Of a stretch of 64,000 nt of DNA, positions 1 through 9,606 are shown piece after piece; positions within the stretch are counted from its first letter, which is position 1, and every line of letters starts with the position of its first letter. Origin of the DNA: CAVPCY01 sp963770765 (lineage in GTDB: Bacteria; Actinomycetota; Coriobacteriia; Anaerosomatales; PHET01); the NCBI GenBank assembly GCA_963770765.1, contig CAVYQS010000007.1:124001-188000 (forward strand), in the 5' to 3' direction. The notes beneath the pieces are model-generated. The model worked only from the letters and a program-made list of their open reading frames with translations, was not told the origin of the DNA and ran no database searches. Made by a program: the position numbers and the translations under genes.

Positions 1-207
1 GCAGGTCTTGACCACCGTCTTGACCCGGTAGTCGGATATCTTGTCGGCGGGCACCTCGATGGTCTTGATGCTCTCGGAGATCACGTGCCCCTCGGTGCAT
101 ACCAGCCGGCTGCCGGTCTTGACCTCGACTTTGGGCTGGCAGCCCACCGTGAGGGCGACGCACAGCGTGACGATGACGACGAGCGACGCTCTGCCTATCC
201 GAATCAT
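1..207 (-). CDS. Putative lipoprotein, 3' part outside window
   Basis: The first 69 residues are visible and the gene continues past the left edge. A hydrophobic N-terminus ends in a lipobox-like L-T-V-G-C with Cys23, so export and lipid anchoring are likely. The mature part is polar and has further cysteines (in L-V-C-T-E-G-H and at the visible end), but no family is recognised. The ATG overlaps the TGA of the upstream membrane-protein gene (ATGA), so the two are probably translationally coupled and belong to the tail of the formate dehydrogenase/cytochrome unit. Function is unknown; a role at the outer face of the membrane is inference from position. Confidence 0.6.
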   Translation of the reverse strand, partial: MIRIGRASLVVIVTLCVALTVGCQPKVEVKTGSRLVCTEGHVISESIKTIEVPADKISDYRVKTVVKTC

Positions 208-1626
208 GTCTCATCCTCCACGGTGACCACCTTGAGCGCCGCGATCACCAGAGCCAACGCACCGACAACCGACAGAACTACCGCGGCGATCGAGACGGGG
301 CTCGTGATGACCTCAACCGAGAAACGAGCATACTCGGTGCCATATGTCTGCTGAACGTCAGAAGGAATCCAGTTATTCCATGTATGCAGCGGCGTATCCA
401 GAAGCGGACGGTACGCCCACGCTGCGACAAACGTCGTGATCGAGGCCAGCACCGCTGCAGTTCGGCCGAGCCGGTGCGGGGCACGCAGCGACGCTGCGAG
501 CAGCACCAACGCCCCTGCCACCGGGAGCCAACTCGCCGCGCTCTCGAAGCCGCGCATGGCCCACGTCGCTTCGAACGGCTGCGGCAGCGTACCGACCGAC
601 GTGGCCCGGAGTGCCGGCAGGAACAGTCCCACCAGCGCGGCCGCACATGCCAGACCCGCGCAGACGCGCGCGATCAGCAGCGCGCCGGATCTCCACCCAT
701 CGCTTCGAGGGCGCGCCGCGGCCAGATAGACGACTATCGCGCCGACCACGCACAGCACCGCACCCGGCAGGGCGCCGCGCCACTGAATGGGGTTGGGGCC
801 GTAGACGCCCGTCATCCGCTCGAGCACCGACAGCAGCGTGAGCAGGGCCGGTGCCACGAGGAGCGACGGAGCCGCCGCGACGACTCCACGCGTGGTCACG
901 ACGTTGGACCAGCCCCAGGCCAGTGCATAGGCGCCCACGCCGAGTAACACGAACTCCGAGGAGAGCCGCGAGAGCTCGCCTACCGCGCCAGGGAGCTGCG
1001 GGATGGCGACAACGGCACTCACGAGGGCCGCCGAGGCGACGGCGACGAGCGTCACCGCGCGCCGGTCGAGTTCGCGGGCCGCTCGGACAAGGGCCAGCGC
1101 GCCCACGGCGAAGACGACTCCGGCGAGCAGGATCAGAGACCTCCTGCTGGGGATACTTGATGAAGGGAGAGAACGAACTGGGCCGCTCCCAGTTCGCAAG
1201 AACGGCCGCCGACCCCACCGCAGATGCGACCGCCCCGGCCAGCGCCAGGGCCGCGGTCGTCTTCCTCGCGAAGACCCAGGCGGTGACACAGGCGATCACT
1301 CCCCACAGGGCCGTAGTGAGGAACAGCACCACCGCCCCTGAAGGGGCATCCGATGCTCGTTGGCTGAGCGTGATGAGCGGAGCGAGCCAGAAGCCGGCCA
1401 CTCCACCCGCTGCCGCGAACGATGCCTCGACCGGATGAGCCCGTGACGCGGCGAGCGCCGCCCGAGCGCCCAAGGAGGCGACACCGAGCAGGCCGGCCAC
1501 AACACAGAAGACCCCCACCTGCACCGCGTCGGGGACCTGGTGCATGACGACGGTCGAGAAGACGAACACCATCGCCATGCCCACCGCCGCGACCGCGAGG
1601 GGCACGATATCGCGCACTCTGTGCAT
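204..1626 (-). CDS. Polytopic membrane protein of unknown function, frame break near 1150
   Basis: About 470 residues made almost entirely of hydrophobic helices separated by short loops, roughly ten or more membrane passes. The start at 1626 (M-H-R-V-R-D) is chosen because the frame upstream runs through a hairpin. The reading frame changes near position 1150: the first frame ends its sensible sequence at F-I-K-Y-P-Q-Q and the second resumes at S-L-I-L-L-A-G, both clearly membrane protein, so a one-base indel is likely. It follows the six-heme cytochrome gene and overlaps the lipoprotein gene downstream. No motif of a cytochrome-maturation protein such as CcsA or ResB was recognised. A quinone-linked or maturation role is only a guess. 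Confidence 0.55.
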
Positions 1627-1662
1627 CACGTGAGGAATGTGTGGACTTCCCTTCAGGCAGCT

Positions 1663-1694
1663 GAAAGGGCCGGGGAATCGCCCCCGGCCCTTTC
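1663..1694 (-). terminator. GC-rich hairpin between cytochrome and membrane-protein genes
   Basis: A 13-bp inverted repeat (GAAAGGGCCGGGG / CCCCGGCCCTTTC) with a 6-base loop sits between the stop of the six-heme cytochrome gene and the start of the next gene on the minus strand. There is no long T run after it, so it may be a weak or partial terminator, or an mRNA-stabilising hairpin that separates expression levels inside the operon. Confidence 0.55.
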
Positions 1695-1741
1695 GGCACA
1701 ATCAGATGCACGTGCCGACACACCCGCAGCTGACATGCACG

Positions 1742-3052
1742 CTACTTGTTGTGGCACGCCTCACACACGCCGCGGTTGTCCATGCGCAGAAGCGCGCTGG
1801 GATCGCCCACGAAGTTGTTGCGCGGCACACCGTCAGTGAGCGGCAGTGAACCGTCAGCAGCGAAACCTTCCATCTGAGCAGCCGTACCGTGAGCACGGTG
1901 GCAGCTCAAGCAGTCGATCCAGTCGGTGGAGTCGTTCCCACCGGTGTCACCGGCAAGGGAGGGATCGATATCGTGCGCAAGCGGCAGACCGCTGTCGACG
2001 ACCAGGTCCATCGCGCCGCTGAAGTTCGACAGCGGAACGTTGACCGGGTGACGATGGCGAAGCTTCAGACCGGATCCGTCGCCGGCGTCATAGACGTTGC
2101 CGGAGGCCACGTAGTCCGTGGTCACACCGTTGACCGTCTTGGAGAACGTCTGCTCCGGAAGCAGGTAGGTCTGATGGCAACCGGCGCACCAACCGCTCAT
2201 GCCGGTCTCGAAAGCGGTGCGGCCGTCGTCGGTGTTACGACCCTTGGCGTAGCGCGGGGTCGTGTAGTCCGGCGTGTAGGCGACACCTGTCGGGGGATTG
2301 ACACCGTCGTAGGGCTTGTGCAGGCGGAAACCGCCGACCGGCCAACCCTCTTCGACCGAGGAGACCCAGCCGTCGGGATCGGGGTCGGTCACGCCGTCGG
2401 GACCAAACGACGTAGAGCTGTAGCCACCGACGTTGTTGCCGTTGACCTGCGCCTTCAAGAGACGGTAGTTGGCCGCACCGTGGACGTCGTGGCAGGTGGC
2501 ACAGTCCATCTTGATCTGGACCGACTCACCGGCCTGTCCGCCGTCGGAGGGATAGCCGTCAGGAAGCGTGGCCGGCGGATTAGCGGCACCGAACTCGCCG
2601 CCACCGAACGCGCCCCAACTGGAGCCTCTGAACTCGTGCTCCGAGGTCACGGGAGCCGACACCGTGGTGCCGAGGCTCGCGTTGTAGACGGGCATGAACT
2701 CAGTACCGCCACCGTTCAAGGTGCCGCCCTGGATTCCGTAGTCGGTACCTTCGTAGATACCTTCCTGGACGTTGGTGTCGGCGCCCTGGCCCGTCGCGTC
2801 GTGACAGGCGTAGCAGAACTCGCTCATCAGAGCGGCGGAGCTGACCAGCAACGCGCTGCGCTCGACGTCGTTGCCGTTGGTCCACGTGATGGTCGAGACC
2901 GACGTGTGGGCGCGGTGGCAACCGGCACACGCATCGGTGTCATCGACATAGTTGCCGTGGATCGCGAAGTTGGCGGAGGCCAGCGCGGGAAGCGCGAGGG
3001 CGACTAGAGCCGCGAGGACGAACGCGAGTACGAGCTTGTGTGTCTTTATCAT
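1742..3052 (-). CDS. Secreted six-heme c-type cytochrome
   Basis: A 436-residue protein with a Sec signal peptide (hydrophobic residues about 8-25, cleavage near A-L-A-S-A). Six CxxCH heme attachment sites are visible: CAGCH, CYACH, CATCH, CAGCH, CLSCH and CEACH, the last at the extreme C-terminus. Long glycine/aspartate-rich stretches separate the motifs, giving about 70 residues per heme. The gene follows fdhB by 5 bases, so it is cotranscribed with the formate dehydrogenase and is a good candidate for its outer-face electron acceptor. This takes the place of the cytochrome b subunit (FdnI) that usually completes this kind of enzyme. Partner assignment is inferred from gene order. Confidence 0.8.
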   Translation of the reverse strand: MIKTHKLVLAFVLAALVALALPALASANFAIHGNYVDDTDACAGCHRAHTSVSTITWTNGNDVERSALLVSSAALMSEFCYACHDATGQGADTNVQEGIYEGTDYGIQGGTLNGGGTEFMPVYNASLGTTVSAPVTSEHEFRGSSWGAFGGGEFGAANPPATLPDGYPSDGGQAGESVQIKMDCATCHDVHGAANYRLLKAQVNGNNVGGYSSTSFGPDGVTDPDPDGWVSSVEEGWPVGGFRLHKPYDGVNPPTGVAYTPDYTTPRYAKGRNTDDGRTAFETGMSGWCAGCHQTYLLPEQTFSKTVNGVTTDYVASGNVYDAGDGSGLKLRHRHPVNVPLSNFSGAMDLVVDSGLPLAHDIDPSLAGDTGGNDSTDWIDCLSCHRAHGTAAQMEGFAADGSLPLTDGVPRNNFVGDPSALLRMDNRGVCEACHNK

Positions 3053-3057
3053 CGTCT

Positions 3058-3951
3058 CTACACCTCCTTACCAGCAGCGTCGCCGTTTGCGATACGGCGG
3101 GCGGACAGGGCTGCGAGCCCACCGACGAACAACGTCGGCAAGATCATCTTACCACCGGACAGCAGGCTGGAGGCCATCGGGGCCACATGGTCCTCGATGA
3201 ACGGGTCGGCCTTGGCCGGCGTGAGTAGCGTGGTCTTGCTACCCCAGTACAGCGAGCCGTTGCCCATCCAGTTCTTGGTGCCCGGTGCGACCGAGCCAGG
3301 GCCGAAGATGTAGCCGTTGGCCGGTGTGTTGAGCATCAGCAGGATGTTCTCGCGCGTATCCCACTTCATCGCCTTGGCCGGGCAGCTCGACACGCAGGCC
3401 GGCTCGTGGGCCTTTTCGGGAACAGCGGCGATCTCAGCGGTGGTGGCACGTGTGGGAAGTGCATCGGGTCCGACCTGATCATCGGCGCCGGCGCGACCGT
3501 GGCACAGCGTGCACTTGTTCATCTTGGGCAGTCCGGCGTAGGGCCCGGACTCGTAGGCGACATCCACCTTGGGGTAGCCGCCGCGCTGGCAGCCATCGGC
3601 ACACGGGAACGTACCGGCCGCAGTCACGCACGCGGACGGATCGCACTTGGCGTTGTCCACGCTGACGGCCCCGGTGGCTTCCTTCTTGATCGCACCGAAC
3701 GGGCAACGAGGCGCGCACGGCGGACTCGGGCAGTGCCAGCACGTGAAGCGGATGAACGGACCCATGTCGACGCGCTTCTGGCTCTTGATCGCCAGCCGCT
3801 GACGCGGGTTGACGACTGAGCGAGCCGGCTTGACGTCTTCGATGTCGTCGAAGTTCTTCATCTTCCACGCGCGCTTGCAGGCAACGACACAGCCGTTGCA
3901 GCGCATGCACTTGTCTACGTCCTGGAAAACAGCCATTTCATTGATAGCCAT
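3058..3951 (-). CDS. fdhB: Formate dehydrogenase iron-sulfur subunit with C-terminal membrane anchor
   Basis: A 297-residue ferredoxin-type subunit of the DMSO-reductase/FdnH kind. The first cluster motif is C15-x2-C18-x2-C21-x3-C25, followed by further cysteine groups (C-W-H-C, P-C-A-P-R-C-P, and later C-T-L-C and C-V-S-S-C-P), enough for about four [4Fe-4S] clusters, though one region carries inserted cysteines. A hydrophobic helix near residues 268-285 followed by Arg-rich sequence looks like a membrane anchor, as in FdnH. It has no signal peptide of its own, so it would cross with FdhA by the Tat route. It lies 13 bases after fdhA and 5 before the six-heme cytochrome gene. Confidence 0.88.
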   Translation of the reverse strand: MAINEMAVFQDVDKCMRCNGCVVACKRAWKMKNFDDIEDVKPARSVVNPRQRLAIKSQKRVDMGPFIRFTCWHCPSPPCAPRCPFGAIKKEATGAVSVDNAKCDPSACVTAAGTFPCADGCQRGGYPKVDVAYESGPYAGLPKMNKCTLCHGRAGADDQVGPDALPTRATTAEIAAVPEKAHEPACVSSCPAKAMKWDTRENILLMLNTPANGYIFGPGSVAPGTKNWMGNGSLYWGSKTTLLTPAKADPFIEDHVAPMASSLLSGGKMILPTLFVGGLAALSARRIANGDAAGKEV

Positions 3952-3964
3952 TGGTCACACCTCC

Positions 3965-6900
3965 CTACATCTTCTCGATACGGCACAGGCACGCCTTGGA
4001 CTCGGGAATCGTCGTGTTGCAGTCGCCTGCATCGATGCACAGGTCGTTGGCTCGGGAGCCGGTGGAAAGTCCCACATCACCCCAGTGCCACGGAATCGCG
4101 ACCACACCCGCAGCGACGCGCTGGTTGCCTGCGAGTCCGACACCCACGCGGGCCCGGAAGCCCTCACCGTACTTGGGCATCATGTCGCCCGGCAGACCCT
4201 CGGTCCGCGCGGTGACGATCTTGACCATCTCGCCGTCCTTGATGCCGAACGTGCGGGCATCGGTGGAGTTGAGCTCGATCCACGGCTCCGGCTCGGACTT
4301 CGACGTTCCAGTGGTTGTTGCGGGTGATCGGGCCGCCCTGGAAGTGCTCGACGCACCGGATGGTGGTGAGCACGAGCGGGAACTGCGACGCAGGAAGGTC
4401 TCGACCTGCAACGATAGTGTCGTTGGGAACCAGGTTCCAGCCAGCAGTCGTGCCGATCGGGTTCGTGGTGCCGTTCGTGTTGCGGCCCCATATGGGCAGC
4501 AGGTTCTGACGCGGAGTCTCGTAGGGCTCGACGTGCGCCGGGAAGTTGCCGGCGAGCGAAACACCGGCGACCGCTCCGCCTGCATAGTGCGGACTGGTGG
4601 TGTCAGCAGCAGCGACAGGCGTGGGCTTGTCGGCAAGACCCTGGACCTTGCGGTACCAGCGCGAGTAGTTGAGTACCTGAGCGGTGTTGCGGCTCACGAA
4701 CAGACGACCGCAGGAGTCCGGCCCCATGAAGAAGTCGTTGACATCTCCGGGGACCTCGTGGGTCGACGGGTCGGTCGTGAAGTAGGTGCCCGGGTTGTTG
4801 TTGTAGAGCACGCGGCGGTTGACGAGCCAAGCGAAGCCCCAGCCGGGAAAAGCCAAGCGTCCCGTTGGGATCGACCCTGTCGCGGTTCTTGGAGCGGTTG
4901 TCTGTCGCCCAAGCGGCCTGGTTCGTGTGCTGCTGCCCCGTGCGCGACGGTGTTGTAGGCGCCGGTGTAGATCCAGATCGTTCCACCCGCAGCGACACCG
5001 GTGCACATCTCCCGGTACATGAGCTCGGAGACGGCCTCGGAACCGAACGACGGTGGCGTGGGGTACGAGTTGGCGTTGTCGACGAACTCGCGCATGGTCG
5101 CCATCTGCGTCGAGACGCTCACGGCGTTGTAGTCACTCGTCGTGGTGAGGAAGCCACCGTAGGGAGTGCCATACAGCTGGTCGTAGACCGAGGTGTATGT
5201 GATTCCTGCGGCGTTCCATACGCTCGCGATGTGTCCGAAGGCGCCCTCATCGTTCAGAGCCTTGGCGAACCTGAGCAGCAGCTCGGTGTCGTCCTTGCTG
5301 TTGCCGCGAGGACGAACGTTCTCGTAGCGCCACTGCAGCGTACGGCCGGAGTTCGTGGCCGAGCCCGGCCTTCTCGACGTGGCTGAGCACGCCGGGAACA
5401 GGAAGCGTGACGCCGCCGGGCTTACGCGAGACCGCACTGGTCTCGGTCAGGAACATGTCCGTGCATACCAGCGTGTCCAGGTTGTAGAGGCCCTGACGGA
5501 CCGCGCCCTGGTTGGGCTCGGTGACCGCGGGGTTCTGGCCCCAGACAACGGCCGCCTTGGTGGACTGGTCGACCATCTTGCGGAACATCGTGATGTGGTT
5601 GTTTCCCTGACCCTTGGGCCACAGCGAGTAGCAGGCATCCACGGCAGCACGCTTCGCGGCACCGGCCAGGCCATCGACCTGGGTGTAGTTGCCGAACCAC
5701 TTGAGCGTCATGTTGTAGAAGCCGCGCTGCTGCAGACCCATGGACGCATTGTTGTAGGAGTCGTCGTACGACAGGTCCATCGTCGCACGGTTGCCGGTAC
5801 CGGATGTCGGGTTGCCCCACAGGCCGTCCATGTACTTGCCGAATGCGTTGGCGTCGGCGTCGATCTGCACCGTCGGGTTGGCCGAGTAGGCGGGGATGTT
5901 GCCGTAGAGCAGGCCCATGTCGGTCGAACCCTGAACGTTGTGGATACCACGCAGGGCGTTGATGCCGCCACCGGCGCGACCCATGTTGCCCATGAGGATC
6001 TGCAGAACGGAGAAGGACTTCACGTTCTGGGCGCCGCACGTGTGCTGCGTGAGGCCCATCGCGTAGAGCAGAGTCGTCGCTCGGTACGCCGGATCGCGAG
6101 GATCGGTGGACGTGCCGGACGAGCAGCGGCTGTTTGCGATGAAGGCGTCACCCACGAACGCGATGTCCTGCTGGGTACAACCGACGATGTCCGCGGTGAC
6201 CGCCATCGTGTACGGCTCCACGTGCGCCTTCAGGCGGTTGTAGACCGTGTTGGGATCGGCGTCGACCGTGACGGCCTTGAGCGGGAAGTCCGAGCACGTG
6301 GTGGCGCTCGCAGGATCGGTCGTGATCGTGCCGTCAGCGTTCACGCGGGCGCGCTCGTAGTCGAAGCCGTCTCCACGAACAAGGAAGCGGGCGTCGGTGT
6401 ACTTCGAGTTACCGTTCGCGTAGCCGGCACCGGTGGTAGCGGCCACAGCGCTGGCGGCGGCAGAGTTCTGATCCTTGAAGAAGGTACCTGCGCCGTTCTG
6501 GTTGAGGAACGCGAAGAAGTTCACGCGAACCGGATCGGCCGGATCGAGGTTCTCGATCTTGTCGATCATGTAGCGAACCAGTCCGTTCGCAAGCGCGATG
6601 TCGGTACCCGGACGGATACGGACATAGCGGTCACCGTTGGCCTCGTTGCACAGAGCCGCGGTGCGGTTCTTGCGAGGATCGATGACGATGAGCTTGGCCG
6701 GCGTCTTGTTGCTGCGCGGGTCGCTGGGTGCGAAGAAGTCCTTGGGGAAGCGTGCGCGACCGATGTGCGCGATGCTCGCCGGGTGGTTCTCAGCCGGGTT
6801 GGCGCCCCACACGATGAAGCAGGTGGAGTTCGCCATATCGGCCCAGTGATTCGTCATTGCGCCACGCCCGAATGCGGCGGCCAGACCGGCCACCGTGGAG

Positions 6901-7562
6901 CTGTGTCATATACGGGCCTGATGCTCGACGTTGCTGGAACCGAAGTTCGCGATGATCTTGCGGTAGACGTAGTTCGACTCGTTGTTCATGTGCGATGAGC
7001 CGAAGAACGCGACGCCCTTGGTGTTGTACTTGAGGGCGGCAGGATCCCACCCGGCGGTATCGGTCGCGCGCGCAGCCATCAGACGCTGCGAGGCCTCCGT
7101 GAACGCCGCGTCGAGCGTGACCTTGGTCCACGGATCGTCGCCCTCGCGACGATAGGCGACGCCGGTCGCGTCGAACGCGGGGTCGTACGCGAAGATATCG
7201 TCCTCGGGGTGAGAGCCGGCCCACGCGCCGATGCGGCGCTCGTTGTTCACGAGCTGGAGCGACCCTGCGCCCTTCGAGCACAGACCGCCCGAGTTCATCG
7301 GAGACTCGAAGTCACCGTAGAGATCGACGATCTCGCCGCTGGTGTTGTTCTTCACGACGCGCTGCCCGCAGCTCGCTGAGCAGTACGGACACGTCGTGAA
7401 GGTGACCGTGTAGTCGGGGTTGTCCTCGTATGCCGCGGCTTTCTCGGCATCGAAGGCGAAGTCCAGACCACAGGCGGCCACCGCTGTAGTGGCAGCTGTA
7501 GCCTTCAGGAAATCACGCCTGCTGATTCCCGAGGGCATCTGCCCGGTGTCCCTAGTTGCCAT
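3965..7562 (-). CDS. fdhA: Selenocysteine formate dehydrogenase catalytic subunit, four frame breaks
   Basis: Exported molybdo/tungstopterin enzyme that oxidises formate to CO2. It has a twin-arginine signal (S-R-R-D-F-L-K, residues 14-20) and an N-terminal [4Fe-4S] motif C58-x2-C61-x3-C65-x29-C95. An in-frame UGA at 6908-6906 (residue 219) lies in V-E-H-Q-A-R-I-U-H-S-S-T-V, exactly where FdnG/FdhF carry selenocysteine, and is followed by G-R-G-A-M-T-N-H-W. Downstream the conserved protein changes frame near 5366, 4942, 4848 and 4300 (for example at a GGGAAAA run), yet each segment keeps the family pattern up to the C-terminal dinucleotide-binding domain. These are probably sequence indels; a true pseudogene cannot be excluded. 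About 1,190 residues when joined, longer than E. coli FdnG. Confidence 0.88.
6875..6895 (-). other. Bacterial SECIS hairpin of fdhA
   Basis: Ten nucleotides after the UGA codon the mRNA can form an 8-bp stem CGGUGGCC / GGCCGCCG (one G-U pair) closed by the loop GGUCU. The loop matches the GGU-type apical loop of the E. coli fdhF/fdnG SECIS that SelB binds, and the position directly 3' of UGA is the bacterial arrangement. Confidence 0.85.
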
Positions 7563-8094
7563 TACTGGTTCCCTTCTGACCTTTGGTGATCAGACGAATA
7601 GTGGTGCTCCTGCCCCTCACCGGGGCGATGCGTGGCATCGGTGCCTGTGACCTCTCCTTTCGTAGTGGACTGACCGTGCCCGCCGGAGCGGAATACAAAA
7701 AGACCAGCACGCGGCGTCGCCGAAGGCGTATGCCATGCACTGGTCGTTGTACACATATGCGTCGTGCCTCCCTTACCCCTAAGGAACGCGAAAACAGGAA
7801 CGACCGGTAACTCCGCCGGTAGGTCGCTCTTGAGATTCGCGATCTCCTTTTCAAGCGCGGGAGGCTCACCGGTTTCCCGATCGAACCCTAGACGGCCCGG
7901 CGACCATGGCACGCGAGTGCTTTAGGTCCGAGGGGCTCGGAGATCGTCCTATGGTGTCTGTCAATGGTTGCCGTACCGCGGCGACGCGCCTTGCCGGGAC
8001 CCGTCCGCCACTTGTAACACTCGTTACAAACTATGCCCAGAGAGCATACAACCGCCACACAAACCCGTCAAATCACCATTCCTTTGGATCTACA
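7563..8094. other. 532-bp intergenic region upstream of fdhA
   Basis: No convincing gene was found here. It holds the palindrome at 8012-8029 and, close to fdhA, two adjacent small hairpins on the transcript: CGATG-CCACG-CATCG (7626-7640) and CCCC-GGTGA-GGGG (7613-7625). If transcription starts near the palindrome, fdhA would have an untranslated leader of about 400 nt. A minus-strand open frame (7562-7912) has a short coding-like stretch but no good start and is not annotated. Confidence 0.5.
8012..8029. promoter_or_regulatory. CRP/FNR-type palindrome upstream of fdhA
   Basis: Perfect inverted repeat TTGTAAC-ACTC-GTTACAA in an otherwise gene-free region before the formate dehydrogenase operon. 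It fits the two-half-site geometry of CRP/FNR-family regulators and contains GTA-N8-TAC. A near-identical site lies before the cytochrome operon at 15649-15666, which makes chance occurrence unlikely. The binding protein is not in the window. Confidence 0.6.
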
Positions 8095-9606
8095 TCACTC
8101 ATCCAGATAGTCTCTCTTGAAGTCCTCGAAATCGGTCGCGCGCACATCGGCGACGACCGCATTGCGCCGCAACTCCCTGTCTTCGGTGGCAAGCCCGCGG
8201 ACACGCGAAGCCATGGAGATCAGCATCGCTGCTCGCTCGTCGAGTTCGTAACGCTCCTCGAACACGCGTGCGTCGGATTCAGAGTAGGGGGCGAACTCGA
8301 GCAGGTGGTCGAGTTGTATCTCGCCCACGACACGGCCAGCGTACAGCGGGCGATCCTGCTCGGGTGCGACGAGGCGCAGCCGGCGCTTGCGCGACATGGC
8401 TTCGGTCATCTCGGCGTCGATCATCGCTTCCACGAAGTCGGGAGTCACGATGTAGCGGATCTTGCGCAGCAACAGGAGCAGCGGCAAGAGCAGCAAGGGC
8501 GACAGGCACGCGAGCCAGCCCAGGGGTGACGCGGGCACCGGAACGGGCGGCAAGCCGGCGACCGGCCAGCCCCAGACTTGGACCTGATGATTCTCGCGGT
8601 CGGTGATGTAGATGCGGCCACCCTTGTCGAGGGCGATATCGTTGGGGTAGTTGAACTGACCCGGGCCGAATCCCCGGGAGCCGAACTGTGTCAGCCGAGC
8701 GCCCTTGAGGTCGTAGACGTCGATCGTGTGCGCCACGGCATCGGCCACATAGAGGCGCTCCTCGGCGTCGATAGCGATGCCGCGAGGGATGCCGGACGTG
8801 TCGATGAAGGACTGGAACTCACCTGTGGAGTCGAACACCTGGACGCGGCGGTTGTTGCCATCGGACACGTAGACGTTCCCGTCTTGCGAGACTGCCAGCC
8901 CGTTGGGGAAGAAGAAGCCCCCGGGGGTGTCGTCGAGCCGCAACGCCTGGAAGGTGCGCCCCACCATGGCGACTCGCTCACCTTGCTCATCGAAGAACAG
9001 CAGCCTCTGCTGGTCGGTGTTCCCAACGTCGGTCACGCGCAGTTCGCCTGCGGGAGAGAAGGCGAGCGCGAGCGGAGTCCAGCTTATGTCCGAGCCGCCA
9101 TCGAACTCGCGGACGAAGTTGCCGTCGAGATCGTAGACGTAGATGGTGCGTTGACGCCGGTCGGTCACCCAGACCTCTTCACCCTTCACCACAAGGTGGA
9201 CGGGGTTCCTCAGCACGTCTCCGTCGGTCTTGTTGAAGGAGAAGAGGAACCGGCCGTTGGTCGTGAAGACGCTGATGCGGCGTTTGCGGAAGTCGACGAC
9301 GTAGACGCGTCCGCTCTCCGACACGCCCACCCCCACGGGGTTCTGCAACTCGTTGACGCCCGTCCCCGTGATCGAGAACAGATACTGAGGCGGCTGAATC
9401 GCGGCAACAGGCTGCCCCAGGTCGAACGTGGGTAGCCTGCGGTTCTGCGCGTAGTAGTAGGCCGCATACGCCAACAGCGCCAACAGGACCAGCAGGATTG
9501 CCAGCAGGATGTACCTACGCACGGTCTCCCTGCGCGTCAGCTTCGTCGAAGAAGACCCGGGAGCGTTCTCGGGCTGCGTCTCGAGCGATTCATTTTCACG
9601 AACCAT
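8095..9606 (-). CDS. Membrane-anchored NHL-repeat beta-propeller protein
   Basis: 503 residues. A charged N-terminus precedes a membrane helix (about 30-52); a six-bladed NHL-type propeller follows (about 60-345, repeated patterns such as P-x-G-V-G-V, V-Y-V-V-D, I-Y-I-T-D-R-E-N-H-Q-V-Q-V). A second hydrophobic helix (about 360-383) then leads to a roughly 120-residue charged C-terminal domain. Topology therefore puts the propeller outside and both ends inside. It is the last gene of the multiheme cytochrome operon and overlaps the TPR gene by 11 bases. NHL proteins recur beside multiheme cytochromes in other metal-reducing bacteria, probably as assembly or scaffold factors; that role is inferred here. 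Confidence 0.75.
   Translation of the reverse strand: MVRENESLETQPENAPGSSSTKLTRRETVRRYILLAILLVLLALLAYAAYYYAQNRRLPTFDLGQPVAAIQPPQYLFSITGTGVNELQNPVGVGVSESGRVYVVDFRKRRISVFTTNGRFLFSFNKTDGDVLRNPVHLVVKGEEVWVTDRRQRTIYVYDLDGNFVREFDGGSDISWTPLALAFSPAGELRVTDVGNTDQQRLLFFDEQGERVAMVGRTFQALRLDDTPGGFFFPNGLAVSQDGNVYVSDGNNRRVQVFDSTGEFQSFIDTSGIPRGIAIDAEERLYVADAVAHTIDVYDLKGARLTQFGSRGFGPGQFNYPNDIALDKGGRIYITDRENHQVQVWGWPVAGLPPVPVPASPLGWLACLSPLLLLPLLLLLRKIRYIVTPDFVEAMIDAEMTEAMSRKRRLRLVAPEQDRPLYAGRVVGEIQLDHLLEFAPYSESDARVFEERYELDERAAMLISMASRVRGLATEDRELRRNAVVADVRATDFEDFKRDYLDE

Noticed and set aside
204..1626. Cytochrome c maturation protein (CcsA/ResB)
   Set aside because: Multiple helices fit, but the Trp-rich heme-handling motif and fixed histidines were not seen.
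1889..3007. Long plus-strand open frame opposite the six-heme cytochrome
   Set aside because: It mirrors the cytochrome gene; the CxxCH-coding strand is clearly the real one. Many similar long antisense frames occur in this GC-rich DNA (for example 5355-6998, 10939-12417, 21183-23324, 47946-49982).
7563..7740. Cyclic di-GMP (GEMM) riboswitch before fdhA
   Set aside because: A GAAAG next to a GG-rich stretch is reminiscent, but the conserved core and the paired helices are not present.
7562..7912. Minus-strand open frame just upstream of fdhA
   Set aside because: A middle segment looks coding-like, but the start lies in non-conserved sequence, the end is low-complexity and no ribosome site was seen.
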